From Acidobacteriaceae bacterium (lineage in GTDB: Bacteria; Acidobacteriota; Terriglobia; Terriglobales; Acidobacteriaceae): a DNA stretch of 44,983 nucleotides. The stretch spans positions 1 to 44,983 of the forward strand of contig PLXE01000052.1 of the NCBI GenBank assembly GCA_003151335.1. Reading direction: 5' to 3'. The notes under the pieces were generated by a model. The model had not been told where the DNA came from. It ran no database searches and saw nothing but the letters and a program-made list of their open reading frames with translations. This document shows positions 26,044-32,790 of the stretch, piece by piece. A program made the position numbers and the translations under genes. How positions within the stretch are numbered: position 1 is the stretch's first letter; each line of letters begins with the position of its first letter.

Positions 26044-27495
26044 CTACCTGTCCATCCTCCCCGCCAGCGCGTGTTCCGCCGCGTGCCCCACGCGCAACAC
26101 CATGGGCTCGTCGAAGTGCTTTCCCAGTATCTGCATCCCGATCGGCAAACCTTCCTTGCTCGTGCCGCACGGAATCGAAATTCCCGGAATGCCGGCCAGG
26201 TTCGCCGTCACCGTGAAAATGTCCGCCAGATACATGGCGAGTGGATCGTCGGTCTTCTCGCCGAGTTTGAATGCGGGCGTCGGCGCGGTGGGCGTAACGA
26301 TGGCATCCACCTTGGCGAACGCCTGCTGAAAGTCGCTGCCCAGCAAACGCCGTACCCGTTGCGCCTTCAGGTAATAGGCATCGTAGTATCCCGCGCTAAG
26401 AACGTAGGTGCCGAGCATGATGCGCCGCTTGACTTCCGCTCCGAAACCGGCGTCCCGCGTGCGCCGGTACATTTCCGCCAGGGTCTTACCGTCCGTCGCG
26501 CGGACCCCATAACGCACGCCGTCATAGCGCGCCAGGTTCGACGAGGCTTCGGCGGTGGCGACGACGTAGTACGTGGGAATGGCGTATTTCGTGTTGGGCA
26601 GCGATATCGGCACGATCTCGCATCCGGCCTTGGCCAACTCCTGGATGCCGGCTTCGACTGCGCTGCGAACCTCCGCATCGAGTCCCTCGCCGAAATATTC
26701 TTCCGGCACTCCGATTCGCAAGCCGCGCACCGGCTGTTCAATCTGGTCGAGATAGTTGGGCACGGGAACGTCGGCCGATGTCGAATCGAGCGGCTCGCGG
26801 CCCGCCATGCACTGCAACATCAAAGCCGCATCTTTCACGCTCTTGCCGAACGGCCCCACGTGATCGAGCGACGACGCGAAGGCGATCAGTCCGTAGCGCG
26901 ACACTCGTCCATAGGTTGGCTTCAGCCCGACGACGCCGCAGAACGCCGCCGGCTGCCGAATCGAGCCGCCGGTGTCGGAACCGATCGAAGCCACCGCGGT
27001 TCCCGCCGCCACCACCGCAGCCGATCCGCCCGAGGAGCCGCCCGGCACGCGCGCGTGATCGCGCGGATTGTGTACCGGATAAAAGCCGGAATTCTCGTTC
27101 GACGAGCCCATGGCGAACTCATCGCAATTGGTCTTGCCGAGAATGATGGCCCCGGCTTCTTCCAGTCGCGCCACCACCGTGGCGTCGTACGGGGAGATGA
27201 AGTTCGCCAGGATCTTGGAACCCGCGGTGGTACGCACGTCTTTGGTCGCGAAGACATCCTTCACCGCGATGGGAACGCCAGCCAGCGGCGGCAGCGCATC
27301 GCCTTTGTCGGCCAGCGCGTCAACCCGCGCCGCCTGCTGGTATGCGCGCTCCTTGCACAAGGTGAGATAAGCGCCAATGGCGGCATCTTCAGCGTCGATC
27401 TTCTGGTAAAACGCGTCCACTAGCGCAGTGGCCGTGGTCTGCTTCTCCAGCACCGCCGTGCGGGCGGAATCAACTGTCAATCGATCGATGTTCAT
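26044..27495 (-). CDS. gatA: Asp/Glu-tRNA amidotransferase subunit A GatA
   Basis: GatA is the glutaminase subunit of GatCAB, which converts misacylated Glu-tRNA(Gln) and Asp-tRNA(Asn). The 483-residue protein has the full amidase Ser-Ser-Lys triad at the textbook positions: Lys79 in GVPIAVKDVF, Ser154 in PGGSSGGSAA and Ser178 in GSDTGGSIRQPA. gatB and gatC are not in this window; gatC often precedes gatA, but here a TPR gene lies upstream on the same strand. TAAGAT 8 bases before the ATG is a possible -10 box. Confidence 0.95.
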   Translation of the reverse strand: MNIDRLTVDSARTAVLEKQTTATALVDAFYQKIDAEDAAIGAYLTLCKERAYQQAARVDALADKGDALPPLAGVPIAVKDVFATKDVRTTAGSKILANFISPYDATVVARLEEAGAIILGKTNCDEFAMGSSNENSGFYPVHNPRDHARVPGGSSGGSAAVVAAGTAVASIGSDTGGSIRQPAAFCGVVGLKPTYGRVSRYGLIAFASSLDHVGPFGKSVKDAALMLQCMAGREPLDSTSADVPVPNYLDQIEQPVRGLRIGVPEEYFGEGLDAEVRSAVEAGIQELAKAGCEIVPISLPNTKYAIPTYYVVATAEASSNLARYDGVRYGVRATDGKTLAEMYRRTRDAGFGAEVKRRIMLGTYVLSAGYYDAYYLKAQRVRRLLGSDFQQAFAKVDAIVTPTAPTPAFKLGEKTDDPLAMYLADIFTVTANLAGIPGISIPCGTSKEGLPIGMQILGKHFDEPMVLRVGHAAEHALAGRMDR

Positions 27496-27618
27496 CTGAA
27501 GCTATCTTACAAGTCGCTGAGGAAGAGGCACAGCTTCACGGCTGCGGAAAAAATCTTTGTGGTGTCACCCTGAGCGAGCGGCCGCAATTGCCGCGAGTCG
27601 AAGGGCCCCTATGATCGC
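27496..27618. repeat. Short gap with a dispersed repeat
   Basis: Bases 27563-27611 (CCCTGAGCGAGCGGCC, then GCGAGTCGAAGGG) are a variant of the repeat with the GTCGCCGCGGCGAC palindrome seen at 19812-19845 and 30665-30710. Nothing else is seen. Confidence 0.45.
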
Positions 27619-27942
27619 CTACTCCCGCTCCAGTTCGTCCAGCATGGCTTCCATCTCCGCCAGCGCGTGCTGATTTCGGGTGCGGCGGGCGCATTCGATG
27701 CCTTGCTGCAACAGCGACTGCGCTTCCTCCTTGCGCTCGGCGCGCGCCAGCGCCTGCGCCGCCATAAAGTACCCGTTGGTGTAGTCGGGGTGGGCCGCCA
27801 GCAAGCGCTGGAACTCAGCCAGCGCAGCGTCGGTCTCGCCCGCGCCCGAGTACTCCAATCCTAGCGCGTAGCGCGCAAAGGCGTCATCGGGATTTGCGTC
27901 CAGTATCTCTTTCAGCGCCGCCACGCGGCCCTCGTCGGGCAT
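27619..27942 (-). CDS. Small tetratricopeptide-repeat protein
   Basis: A 107-residue soluble protein with about two and a half TPR units: ILDANPDDAFARYALGLEY, then ETDAALAEFQRLLAAHPD and YTNGYFMAAQALARAERKEE. TPR proteins mediate protein contacts; no partner can be named. The ATG at 27942 is chosen because AAGGAG lies 9 bases upstream; an ATG at 27966 lacks such a site. It lies 120 bases upstream of gatA on the same strand. Confidence 0.8.
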   Translation of the reverse strand: MPDEGRVAALKEILDANPDDAFARYALGLEYSGAGETDAALAEFQRLLAAHPDYTNGYFMAAQALARAERKEEAQSLLQQGIECARRTRNQHALAEMEAMLDELERE

Positions 27943-27969
27943 GGGTCCGATCTCCTTATTGTGCAACGA

Positions 27970-28386
27970 TCAATTGAACGGATTGACGACTGCGATTCCA
28001 AAATATTTCTGGCCAGAGTTATAGTCTTCCGACCAAATCCGCTCGCAGCCAGCACGCTCAGCCGCCGCAACAATCATACCGTCGTAGAAATGCAGACCGT
28101 AGGCAGCGTGGGCCTCTACCGCACGCCGCACGATATCCCCATCAGGAGCGATGAGCTTGATCGGTTCTAATGCGTCCAACGCCGCAGTCAAATCTTCGGG
28201 ACGTACGGCAGGAGAGAGCTTGTGCAGCAGAGTAGCCGCGAATTCCGCCAGCACTTGAGTTGACATCACGATGCCGCCCGCGAGCGCCGTTCCGACCAGG
28301 GCCCGTGCGATCCGCTGCTTCACTGGATTGCTAACGTCGTAGGCGTAAATCAACACGTTGGAATCGAGAAAATCAGGAGCGGGCAT
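27970..28386 (-). CDS. PIN-domain toxin
   Basis: A 138-residue PIN-domain protein, probably an RNA-cutting toxin. Active-site acids are seen in DFLDSNVLIYAYD, QVLAEFAATL and HFYDGMIVAAAERAGC, followed by WSEDYNSGQKYFGI, the usual last motif. The start at 28386 is inside the end of the upstream antitoxin gene (14-base overlap). The frame is open further upstream only through the antitoxin gene. Confidence 0.87.
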   Translation of the reverse strand: MPAPDFLDSNVLIYAYDVSNPVKQRIARALVGTALAGGIVMSTQVLAEFAATLLHKLSPAVRPEDLTAALDALEPIKLIAPDGDIVRRAVEAHAAYGLHFYDGMIVAAAERAGCERIWSEDYNSGQKYFGIAVVNPFN

Positions 28387-28612
28387 ACAGATCTTCCCGC
28401 TTCCATGTTCGCTTTCCGACTTTGACCTGGAGTCGCGTGAAGCTGCGCTCCAGCGCTTCTCGCTCCCGTCGTTTCCGGCCCGATGCCGCATTTTCGGCAG
28501 CAAGCTTTTCCAGGTAGTCGCGTACTAACCCGGTCAAAGTCGTATCTTGATCGACCGCGATTTTTCGGACTTCTTTCACCAGCCTGTCATCCAAAGAAAG
28601 GGTAATGTTCAT
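28373..28612 (-). CDS. Ribbon-helix-helix antitoxin
   Basis: A 79-residue protein with a ribbon-helix-helix DNA-binding start: MNITLSLDDRLVKEVRKIA followed by TTLTGLVRDYLEKLA. The basic C-terminal half would contact the PIN toxin encoded next. The ATG at 28612 is chosen over a GTG at 28618 because TATTAT (28619-28624, minus strand) lies 6 bases before it. Probable autoregulator of the pair. Confidence 0.83.
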   Translation of the reverse strand: MNITLSLDDRLVKEVRKIAVDQDTTLTGLVRDYLEKLAAENAASGRKRREREALERSFTRLQVKVGKRTWKREDLYARS

Positions 28613-28618
28613 AGCCAC

Positions 28619-28624
28619 ATAATA
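28619..28624 (-). promoter_or_regulatory. -10 box of the RHH/PIN pair
   Basis: On the minus strand TATTAT (one mismatch from consensus) is followed by GTGGCT and the ATG, a 6-base gap as at 15214, 17762 and 25652. Confidence 0.45.
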
Positions 28625-28678
28625 AGGGAATCACGTAACCCGTGCAAACGGTTGTCAGGATTTGCCATCTGCACCAGT

Positions 28679-28970
28679 TTACTGGCCCGCGCTCTTCGAG
28701 CACGGCTCAAGACGTCGAGGATAAACGATTGTGTATGCCTTGGGTTCGCGGGCGGGGGTGATGGACAACTTAGCTGGCCTGCTCAGCGGAGTGGTCAGCT
28801 GCAATTCCATCCGGTTGGGAGCCGCTACTTGCTCCCTGAGGCTTTTCGCCAGCGACGCGGCCTCTGGCTTGGTGAACCATTCCATTGACCGCAATGGGAT
28901 GAGCTCGCCGCCCGTTTTTTGTGCCAGGTCCTCCATATAATCTGGGCCTTGGCGCTCCTCTGGGGTGTGG
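28679..28970 (-). pseudogene. Remnant, possibly the C-terminus of a VWA-domain protein
   Basis: The frame gives YMEDLAQKTGGELIPLRS and SLREQVAAPNRMELQLTT, ending in AYTIVYPRRLEPC. The pattern LAxxTGGxxxP is common near the end of the von Willebrand A domain in acidobacterial secreted proteins, with a beta domain after it. Upstream the frame runs straight into the 42-bp palindrome at 28971-29012, so the front of the gene is missing. The identification is tentative. Confidence 0.4.
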
Positions 28971-29012
28971 GTGCCCCAGGTTCGCGTCCCTCTTTTGGAC
29001 GCTAACCCTGGC
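28971..29012. repeat. 42-bp palindrome copy
   Basis: GTGCCCCAGGTTCGCGTCC, loop CTCTTTT, then GGACGCTAACCCTGG. No transposase tail is attached. It abuts the truncated frame at 28679-28970 and ends about 35 bases before the gene at 29048. Confidence 0.85.
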
Positions 29013-29047
29013 CGGGTGAGCACCCGACTCAACCTTCTTTTGCGCCT

Positions 29048-29422
29048 TCAAGAGCGCACTTGCGCAAGGATGGAGTGCACCACGTTGAGGGTGTGCTGCG
29101 CGGCGAAGATTTGCTTCAACGTCTCTTTGAACTCCTCCTCGGATTTGATCGGCCTGGCACTATTCAGATAGGTCAGGGTCAAAGGATAAAAGTTGACGGT
29201 GTGAGAAACCTTGAACAACTCGAACCGGTAGTTGAGCGTGGGCGCAGCGATATAGAAGTAGTGGACGAAAATATCGCCCGTGGCCTGGGTGACGACTTCG
29301 CCCTTCACCAACTGGCGCGTTTTCTCGCCCAGCAGGGTGGCTTGCTCTTTCAAGATGGTGGCCGGCGTGGTCAGGTTGGAGTCGGCAATGTTCGCCGGCC
29401 AAAAATCGTTGCTGTCAGGCAT
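29048..29422 (-). CDS. Conserved hypothetical protein next to an endonuclease-like gene
   Basis: A 124-residue soluble protein of unknown function. Recognisable parts are PANIADSNLTTPATILKEQA, LVKGEVVTQATGDIFVHYF and PLTLTYLNSARPIKSEEEF. A very good AAGGAGG site lies 6 bases before the ATG at 29422, 11 bases after the stop of the endonuclease-like gene, so the two are one operon. The mixed polar composition and helical C-terminus suggest a small globular partner protein. No function is assigned. Confidence 0.72.
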   Translation of the reverse strand: MPDSNDFWPANIADSNLTTPATILKEQATLLGEKTRQLVKGEVVTQATGDIFVHYFYIAAPTLNYRFELFKVSHTVNFYPLTLTYLNSARPIKSEEEFKETLKQIFAAQHTLNVVHSILAQVRS

Positions 29423-29433
29423 CGCGCCCTCCT

Positions 29434-30301
29434 TCAAAATTTCAGCTTCAGCGTCACCGGCAGATGGTCCGACATGGTCTCTTTGTCGGGCTGCCCGTCC
29501 TCCTGCAACAGCGAAAAATCCCGGATCGAAGTGGGTATCCGCACGTTCTCCGGTGCGAAGCCCTTCAGCAGAGCCGGCCGCAGCAACACTTGGTCGAACA
29601 GGTTCCAGTAATAACAAAGGTGCTCGGCGCCCTCGAAGTAAAAGGTGCCGCACGTATCGCCATGGTCACCAAGATGGTTCCACATCGGGTTGTAGAAGAA
29701 CTTGTATCTCTGCTTTTGCACCAGGCGCGTCATGCGGGACGCCACGCGCCGGCTCATCACCGCGTGCAGGCCGCCGGCTATGACCATGCCCGCCTCGAAA
29801 GGATTCATGTTCATGTCGCCCAGCAGAATGGTGCGCTGATGCCCTTCGCTCCTCTCGACCTCATCGATGCTTTGCGCCAGGTGTACCGACTCCACCAGCA
29901 GGCTCTCCTCGGAGAAGTTCATCTTGGCGGGAAGATGGGCGGCGGCGACCAGGATGCTCTGGCACCCCGGCAGCTCCAGGCGGCGAATCGAGACGCGATG
30001 GCTCTCAAACAGCGGCGTCAGCAAACTCGACTCGAAGCGGGTAAAGAAAAGCAGATGCCCGCAGTTGCCGGGCGCGTACTGGTAGTCGGGCGCCTCGGCG
30101 TAGTCGGGCGCGTCGATGTGGTGGGGCGCTTGGGTGTGGTGGGGCGCGTGGGCGTAGTCGGGCGCGTCCGCGTTGAGTTCCTCCAGGCGACGTGGGACAC
30201 TCGGCCAGGATGACGACATCGGCATTCTCCTGCCGCGCCAGGCGAGCGACGAAGCCGTGCAACTCGCGCCGATTCAGATTCCAGAACAGGAACCTCGTCA
30301 T
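29434..30301 (-). pseudogene. Endonuclease/exonuclease/phosphatase-family gene with a frameshift
   Basis: The gene starts at an ATG at 30301 (TRFLFWNLNRRELHGFV, then DVVILAECP) and ends at 29434. The catalytic parts HLPAKMNFSEESLL, ILLGDMNMNPFEAG and MSDHLPVTLKL match the exonuclease-endonuclease-phosphatase fold of metal-dependent phosphoesterases. Near 30189 the first part and the rest lie in different frames; removing one C restores a run from ECPTS into LEELNADAPDY. Right after it comes a repeat of about five units xxAP[DY/HH] (18-bp units, about 30075-30165). This may be a decayed gene, a slippage switch or a sequencing error. Confidence 0.7.
30075..30170. repeat. 18-bp tandem repeat inside the endonuclease-like gene
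   Basis: About five imperfect 18-bp units, read on the plus strand as GTCGGGCGCGTCGATGTG and variants, encode the six-residue unit xxAP[DY/HH]. The array lies within 25 bases of the frameshift. Confidence 0.75.
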
Positions 30302-30762
30302 AGCCCGAGCCTAGCAGAATCGCTCTCCCGCTTCGAGTTACGAAAGTGCCAGTTGTCAGTTGTCAGTTGCCAGTCTCAAAGGCTAGTTTCGAGTTACGAG
30401 TTTCAAGTTATCAAGTTTCCAGTTTCCAGTTTCGAGCTTCCAGAAGCTATCTGATGGCTTCTCGCAACTAGAGCCGTCTCATCAATTGTTTTGTGTCAGG
30501 GCACGGCTTCAGCCGTGCCGCAAATGGCCCGTTACGGACTGGGCTTTAGCCCCTGAGGTACCTCGCTTTGGGCCGCACCGGTATTTATGAGATGGCTTTC
30601 AGTTATCAGTTGCCAGTTTCCAGTTTCGAGTTTCCAGTTTCGAGCAGTCTAGCTCCCTTCCACTCTTGTCATCCTGAGCTAGGTCGCCGCGGCGACCGAG
30701 CCGAAGGATCTGCGGTTGTTTTCACTGGCTACTGGCTACTGACAACTGTTTCTTCCAGTCTG
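30302..30762. repeat. Gene-free stretch with three repeat families
   Basis: Bases 30350-30440 and 30600-30645 are heptamer units (CAGTTGT, CAGTTTC and related). Bases 30500-30560 repeat the TTCAGCCGTGCCGCA and GGGCTTTAGCCCCTGAGG pieces of the left edge. Bases 30665-30710 hold the CCTGAGC element with the palindrome GTCGCCGCGGCGAC (30683-30696). Bases 30725-30750 are heptamers again. No gene is seen. Confidence 0.75.
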
Positions 30763-30804
30763 GTGCCCCAGGTTCGCGTCCTTCTTTTGGACGCTAACCT
30801 GGGC
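30763..30804. repeat. 42-bp palindrome at the end of the RAYT gene
   Basis: GTGCCCCAGGTTCGCGTCC (30763-30781), a 7-base loop, and GGACGCTAACCTGGGC (30789-30804). The stop codon of the transposase gene lies inside the right arm (30794-30796), so gene end and repeat overlap. Confidence 0.9.
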
Positions 30805-31417
30805 TGAGGAAGATCCGGGCCGGCCCGCCGAACATTTTCAACTCACGATCTCGGGCCGTCCACTCCGACTCGATCTCCACCACTCCGTTCTCCCGGAAGG
30901 CATAATGCCGGAAACTGCTCCACTTCCAGTCTCCTGGTTCCTTCACCAGCCCGCGTTTCACTGGATTGAGGTGCAGGTAGCGCAACTTCACCATGAACTC
31001 CCGCGCATCCCTTACGTTGCGGTCATAATAGCGTTTTTGCCAGAACGAACCCAGTTGGTGCCCCAGGTTCGCGTCCTTCTTTGGGGAAACGCGGTGCCCC
31101 AGGTTCGCGTCCCTCTTTTGGACGCTAACCTGGGTAACGCTTCTGCTGCGCACCCGTTTTGCGAACGACAACTTCAAGTAGTGAATCGCCGCGGCTAGAG
31201 TGTCATGCTCCGGCTCGCTGAGCAGGAGGTGAACGTGTTCCGGCATCACCACGTATCCGTAGACGCGCAGGTCGAAGCGACGACGCATGTCCTCCAGGCA
31301 AGGCGGGAACAGGTCGTAAACTGCGGCGTTGACGAACTTGGGCTGGCGGCGATGACAACTGAAGGTGATGAAATGCGACTGTCCGGATTCGTGAAACCGG
31401 CGCAGACCACGTGGCAT
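30794..31417 (-). CDS. REP-associated tyrosine transposase (RAYT, Y1/IS200-like)
   Basis: A 207-residue Y1-type single-strand transposase of the RAYT family, which moves or processes REP palindromes. Visible features: GQSHFITFSCHRR at the start, the metal-binding HVH at residues 61-63 within YVVMPEHVHLLLSEPE, the catalytic tyrosine region GSFWQKRYYDRNV (Tyr130/131), and LRYLHLNPVKRGLV. Residues of about 94-120 (VSVQKRDANLGH, then KKDANLGH) are not family sequence: they are two inserted palindrome copies read in frame. Whether the enzyme still works is unknown. Its last 30 codons recur elsewhere joined to the same palindrome. Confidence 0.88.
   Translation of the reverse strand: MPRGLRRFHESGQSHFITFSCHRRQPKFVNAAVYDLFPPCLEDMRRRFDLRVYGYVVMPEHVHLLLSEPEHDTLAAAIHYLKLSFAKRVRSRSVTQVSVQKRDANLGHRVSPKKDANLGHQLGSFWQKRYYDRNVRDAREFMVKLRYLHLNPVKRGLVKEPGDWKWSSFRHYAFRENGVVEIESEWTARDRELKMFGGPARIFLSPG
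31058..31133. repeat. Two palindrome copies inserted inside the RAYT gene
   Basis: Copy one (31058-31086) has only the left arm, GTGCCCCAGGTTCGCGTCC. Copy two (31094-31133) is almost complete, with GGACGCTAACCTGGG as right arm. Together they add about 27 codons without a stop. They lie between the palm region and the catalytic tyrosine. Confidence 0.9.
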
Positions 31418-31440
31418 GAAAACAATCTACACCTTGAGCA

Positions 31441-32025
31441 CTACGGAGCGCAGTGATCCCAGGTTAGCGTCCAAAAGACGGACGCGAACCTGGGGCACCA
31501 GGCCAGGGGGTCTTGTTCATACGTAACCAAGTTGCCGTACTTCTTTTTCAGCTTGGGATACAAGAGGGGAACCGCGCGATTCGTGGCCATGCGGTGGCCG
31601 TCGTTGTCCGCGGCGTAGTGAGAGAGCGCCCCGAGCGCAAAAGCGTAGCCGTCAAGGTCCTTGGCGTCGCGCAGCAGAGCCAGGACAAAGTCCCCGCTCC
31701 GCACATAGTGCGTCAAGTCGCTGAAGAAATAACTTCCGTGCGGGTAATAGCCCATGTCCTGGATAATGGCGCCGCCATATGCATAGCCATGGGCTTCCTT
31801 CAGTTCTTCCTTCGTAGCGTTGGGGAACCGCTTCAAGAGTAACGGGCGTATGTTGGTGTCCCATATGCTGTCGATGATGGCTTCATGCGCAAGAACGGCG
31901 TAGGCTGCGCTCTGGGCCGGCCAGCCAAAAGACAAGAAAAGCGCCAGCACTAGCGCGCAAAGTCTCGCAAACCTCGTCCTGCCTTCGCCGCGTCTCACTT
32001 GCCATTCAAAAACCGGCCGCAACAT
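31441..32025 (-). pseudogene. Truncated zinc-dependent phospholipase C-like gene
   Basis: The frame starts at 32025 with GGAGG 6 bases upstream and a signal peptide (LCALVLALFLSFGWPAQSAA). It then shows the zinc-dependent phospholipase C pattern: LAHEAIIDSIWD, AHGYAYGGAIIQDMGYYPHG, FFSDLTHYVRSGDF and LGALSHYAADNDGH, rich in likely zinc-binding His and Asp. After KKYGNLVTYEQDP the sequence turns into the 42-bp palindrome (31458-31498) read as WCPRFASVFWTLTW and stops at 31441. Full-length relatives go on well beyond this point, so the gene has lost its C-terminal part. Confidence 0.8.
31458..31498. repeat. 42-bp palindrome copy that ends the phospholipase-like gene
   Basis: CCCAGGTTAGCGTCC (31458-31472), loop AAAAGAC, GGACGCGAACCTGGGGCAC (31480-31498). 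It follows directly on the conserved YEQDP codons of the truncated gene. Confidence 0.88.
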
Positions 32026-32203
32026 GCGATCCTCCAGTAGCGCGCACATTAAGGTTTTAACCAGCATGTCCGTTTTCATTGCCAAACGGCCACATACTAT
32101 ATACCCACCGGGTAATTTCAGCGCACTTTTTTGCGGGACGGTAGTGTCCTAAACTTGCGTTGATGAAAAACGGTAGTGGGTCAGTCTGATTTCCACAGGG
32201 AGG

Positions 32204-32401
32204 TTATGGAAAGATGATGAAGCTTGAGCCGTTTATGTCAACTCTGACAATTATCCGCGCCGACTCTTCAGCCGAGTATCCGCCAGTCTCGCGCAACCAA
32301 GCGTATAACTGAGGTTCACTGAATTCGGCGATTGGCTCTCCGGCAGGATCGCCCCTGTAGACTTTGTAGCCCTTCACGATTGTGTATGTGTCGCCTGTCA
32401 T
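32204..32401 (-). CDS. Small hypothetical protein coupled to a transposase remnant
   Basis: A 65-residue frame with no recognised family (YTIVKGYKVYRGDPAGEPIA, then SAEESARIIVRVDINGS). Its ATG overlaps the stop codon of the IS1-like remnant by 4 bases, so it could have been co-translated with that transposase. It may be an accessory frame of the element or an unrelated gene. Low certainty that it is expressed. Confidence 0.4.
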   Translation of the reverse strand: MTGDTYTIVKGYKVYRGDPAGEPIAEFSEPQLYAWLRETGGYSAEESARIIVRVDINGSSFIIFP

Positions 32402-32714
32402 GCAGTTCTATCTCCGAGTGCTTTCAGGATAAGCCCCTTGTCAATTCGCTTCGCTGCCGATCCCTGCTCAGGCAGTAGGGCGCACATTTCTTCGATGCTC
32501 CAAATGTGATCGGAGATTCCCGCTTCCATCGCTGGTGTCACACGCAAACTCTTGTGTATCCGGCAGAAATTGTAATACGCGAAGTGCAGAGCGCAAGCGG
32601 CTTTGTGATTATCCAGCTTCTTTGAGAACGCATTGGTCAACCGCGTGAACCGCCGGATTGCCATGCGAATCGTGAGATTTTGCCTCTCGACATAGCTGGT
32701 GGAGACGTGGCCCG
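32398..32714 (-). pseudogene. C-terminal remnant of an IS1-like transposase
   Basis: The frame reads VSTSYVERQNLTIRMAIRRF and then TRLTNAFSKKLDNHKAA, YYNFCRIHKSLRVTPAMEAG and WSIEEMCALL, the typical end of IS1-like DDE transposases. The upstream side breaks at the 42-bp palindrome (32715-32756), so the N-terminal part with most of the catalytic acids is missing. The remaining glutamate in YVERQN is the likely last catalytic acid. No inverted repeats of the original element were found. Confidence 0.75.
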
Positions 32715-32790
32715 GTGCCCCAGGTTCGCGTCCCTCTTTTGGACGCTAACCTGGGCAAAGAAGAGTCCGGGCCGACCCACTGAACATTTT
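32715..32790 (-). repeat. RAYT-tail element between IS1-like remnant and hyuB
   Basis: Palindrome GTGCCCCAGGTTCGCGTCC (32715-32733) and GGACGCTAACCTGGGC (32741-32756), joined on the minus strand to the last codons of a RAYT gene ([15 protein letters not shown] and stop). One end cuts the transposase remnant; the other supplies the stop codon of hyuB. Confidence 0.85.

Noticed and set aside
26071-27423. 450-codon plus-strand frame across gatA
   Set aside because: gatA has its full catalytic triad; the plus-strand frame shows only antisense composition.
30340-30650. Short repeats considered as a CRISPR array
   Set aside because: Units are 7 bases and contiguous, with no spacers and no cas genes nearby.
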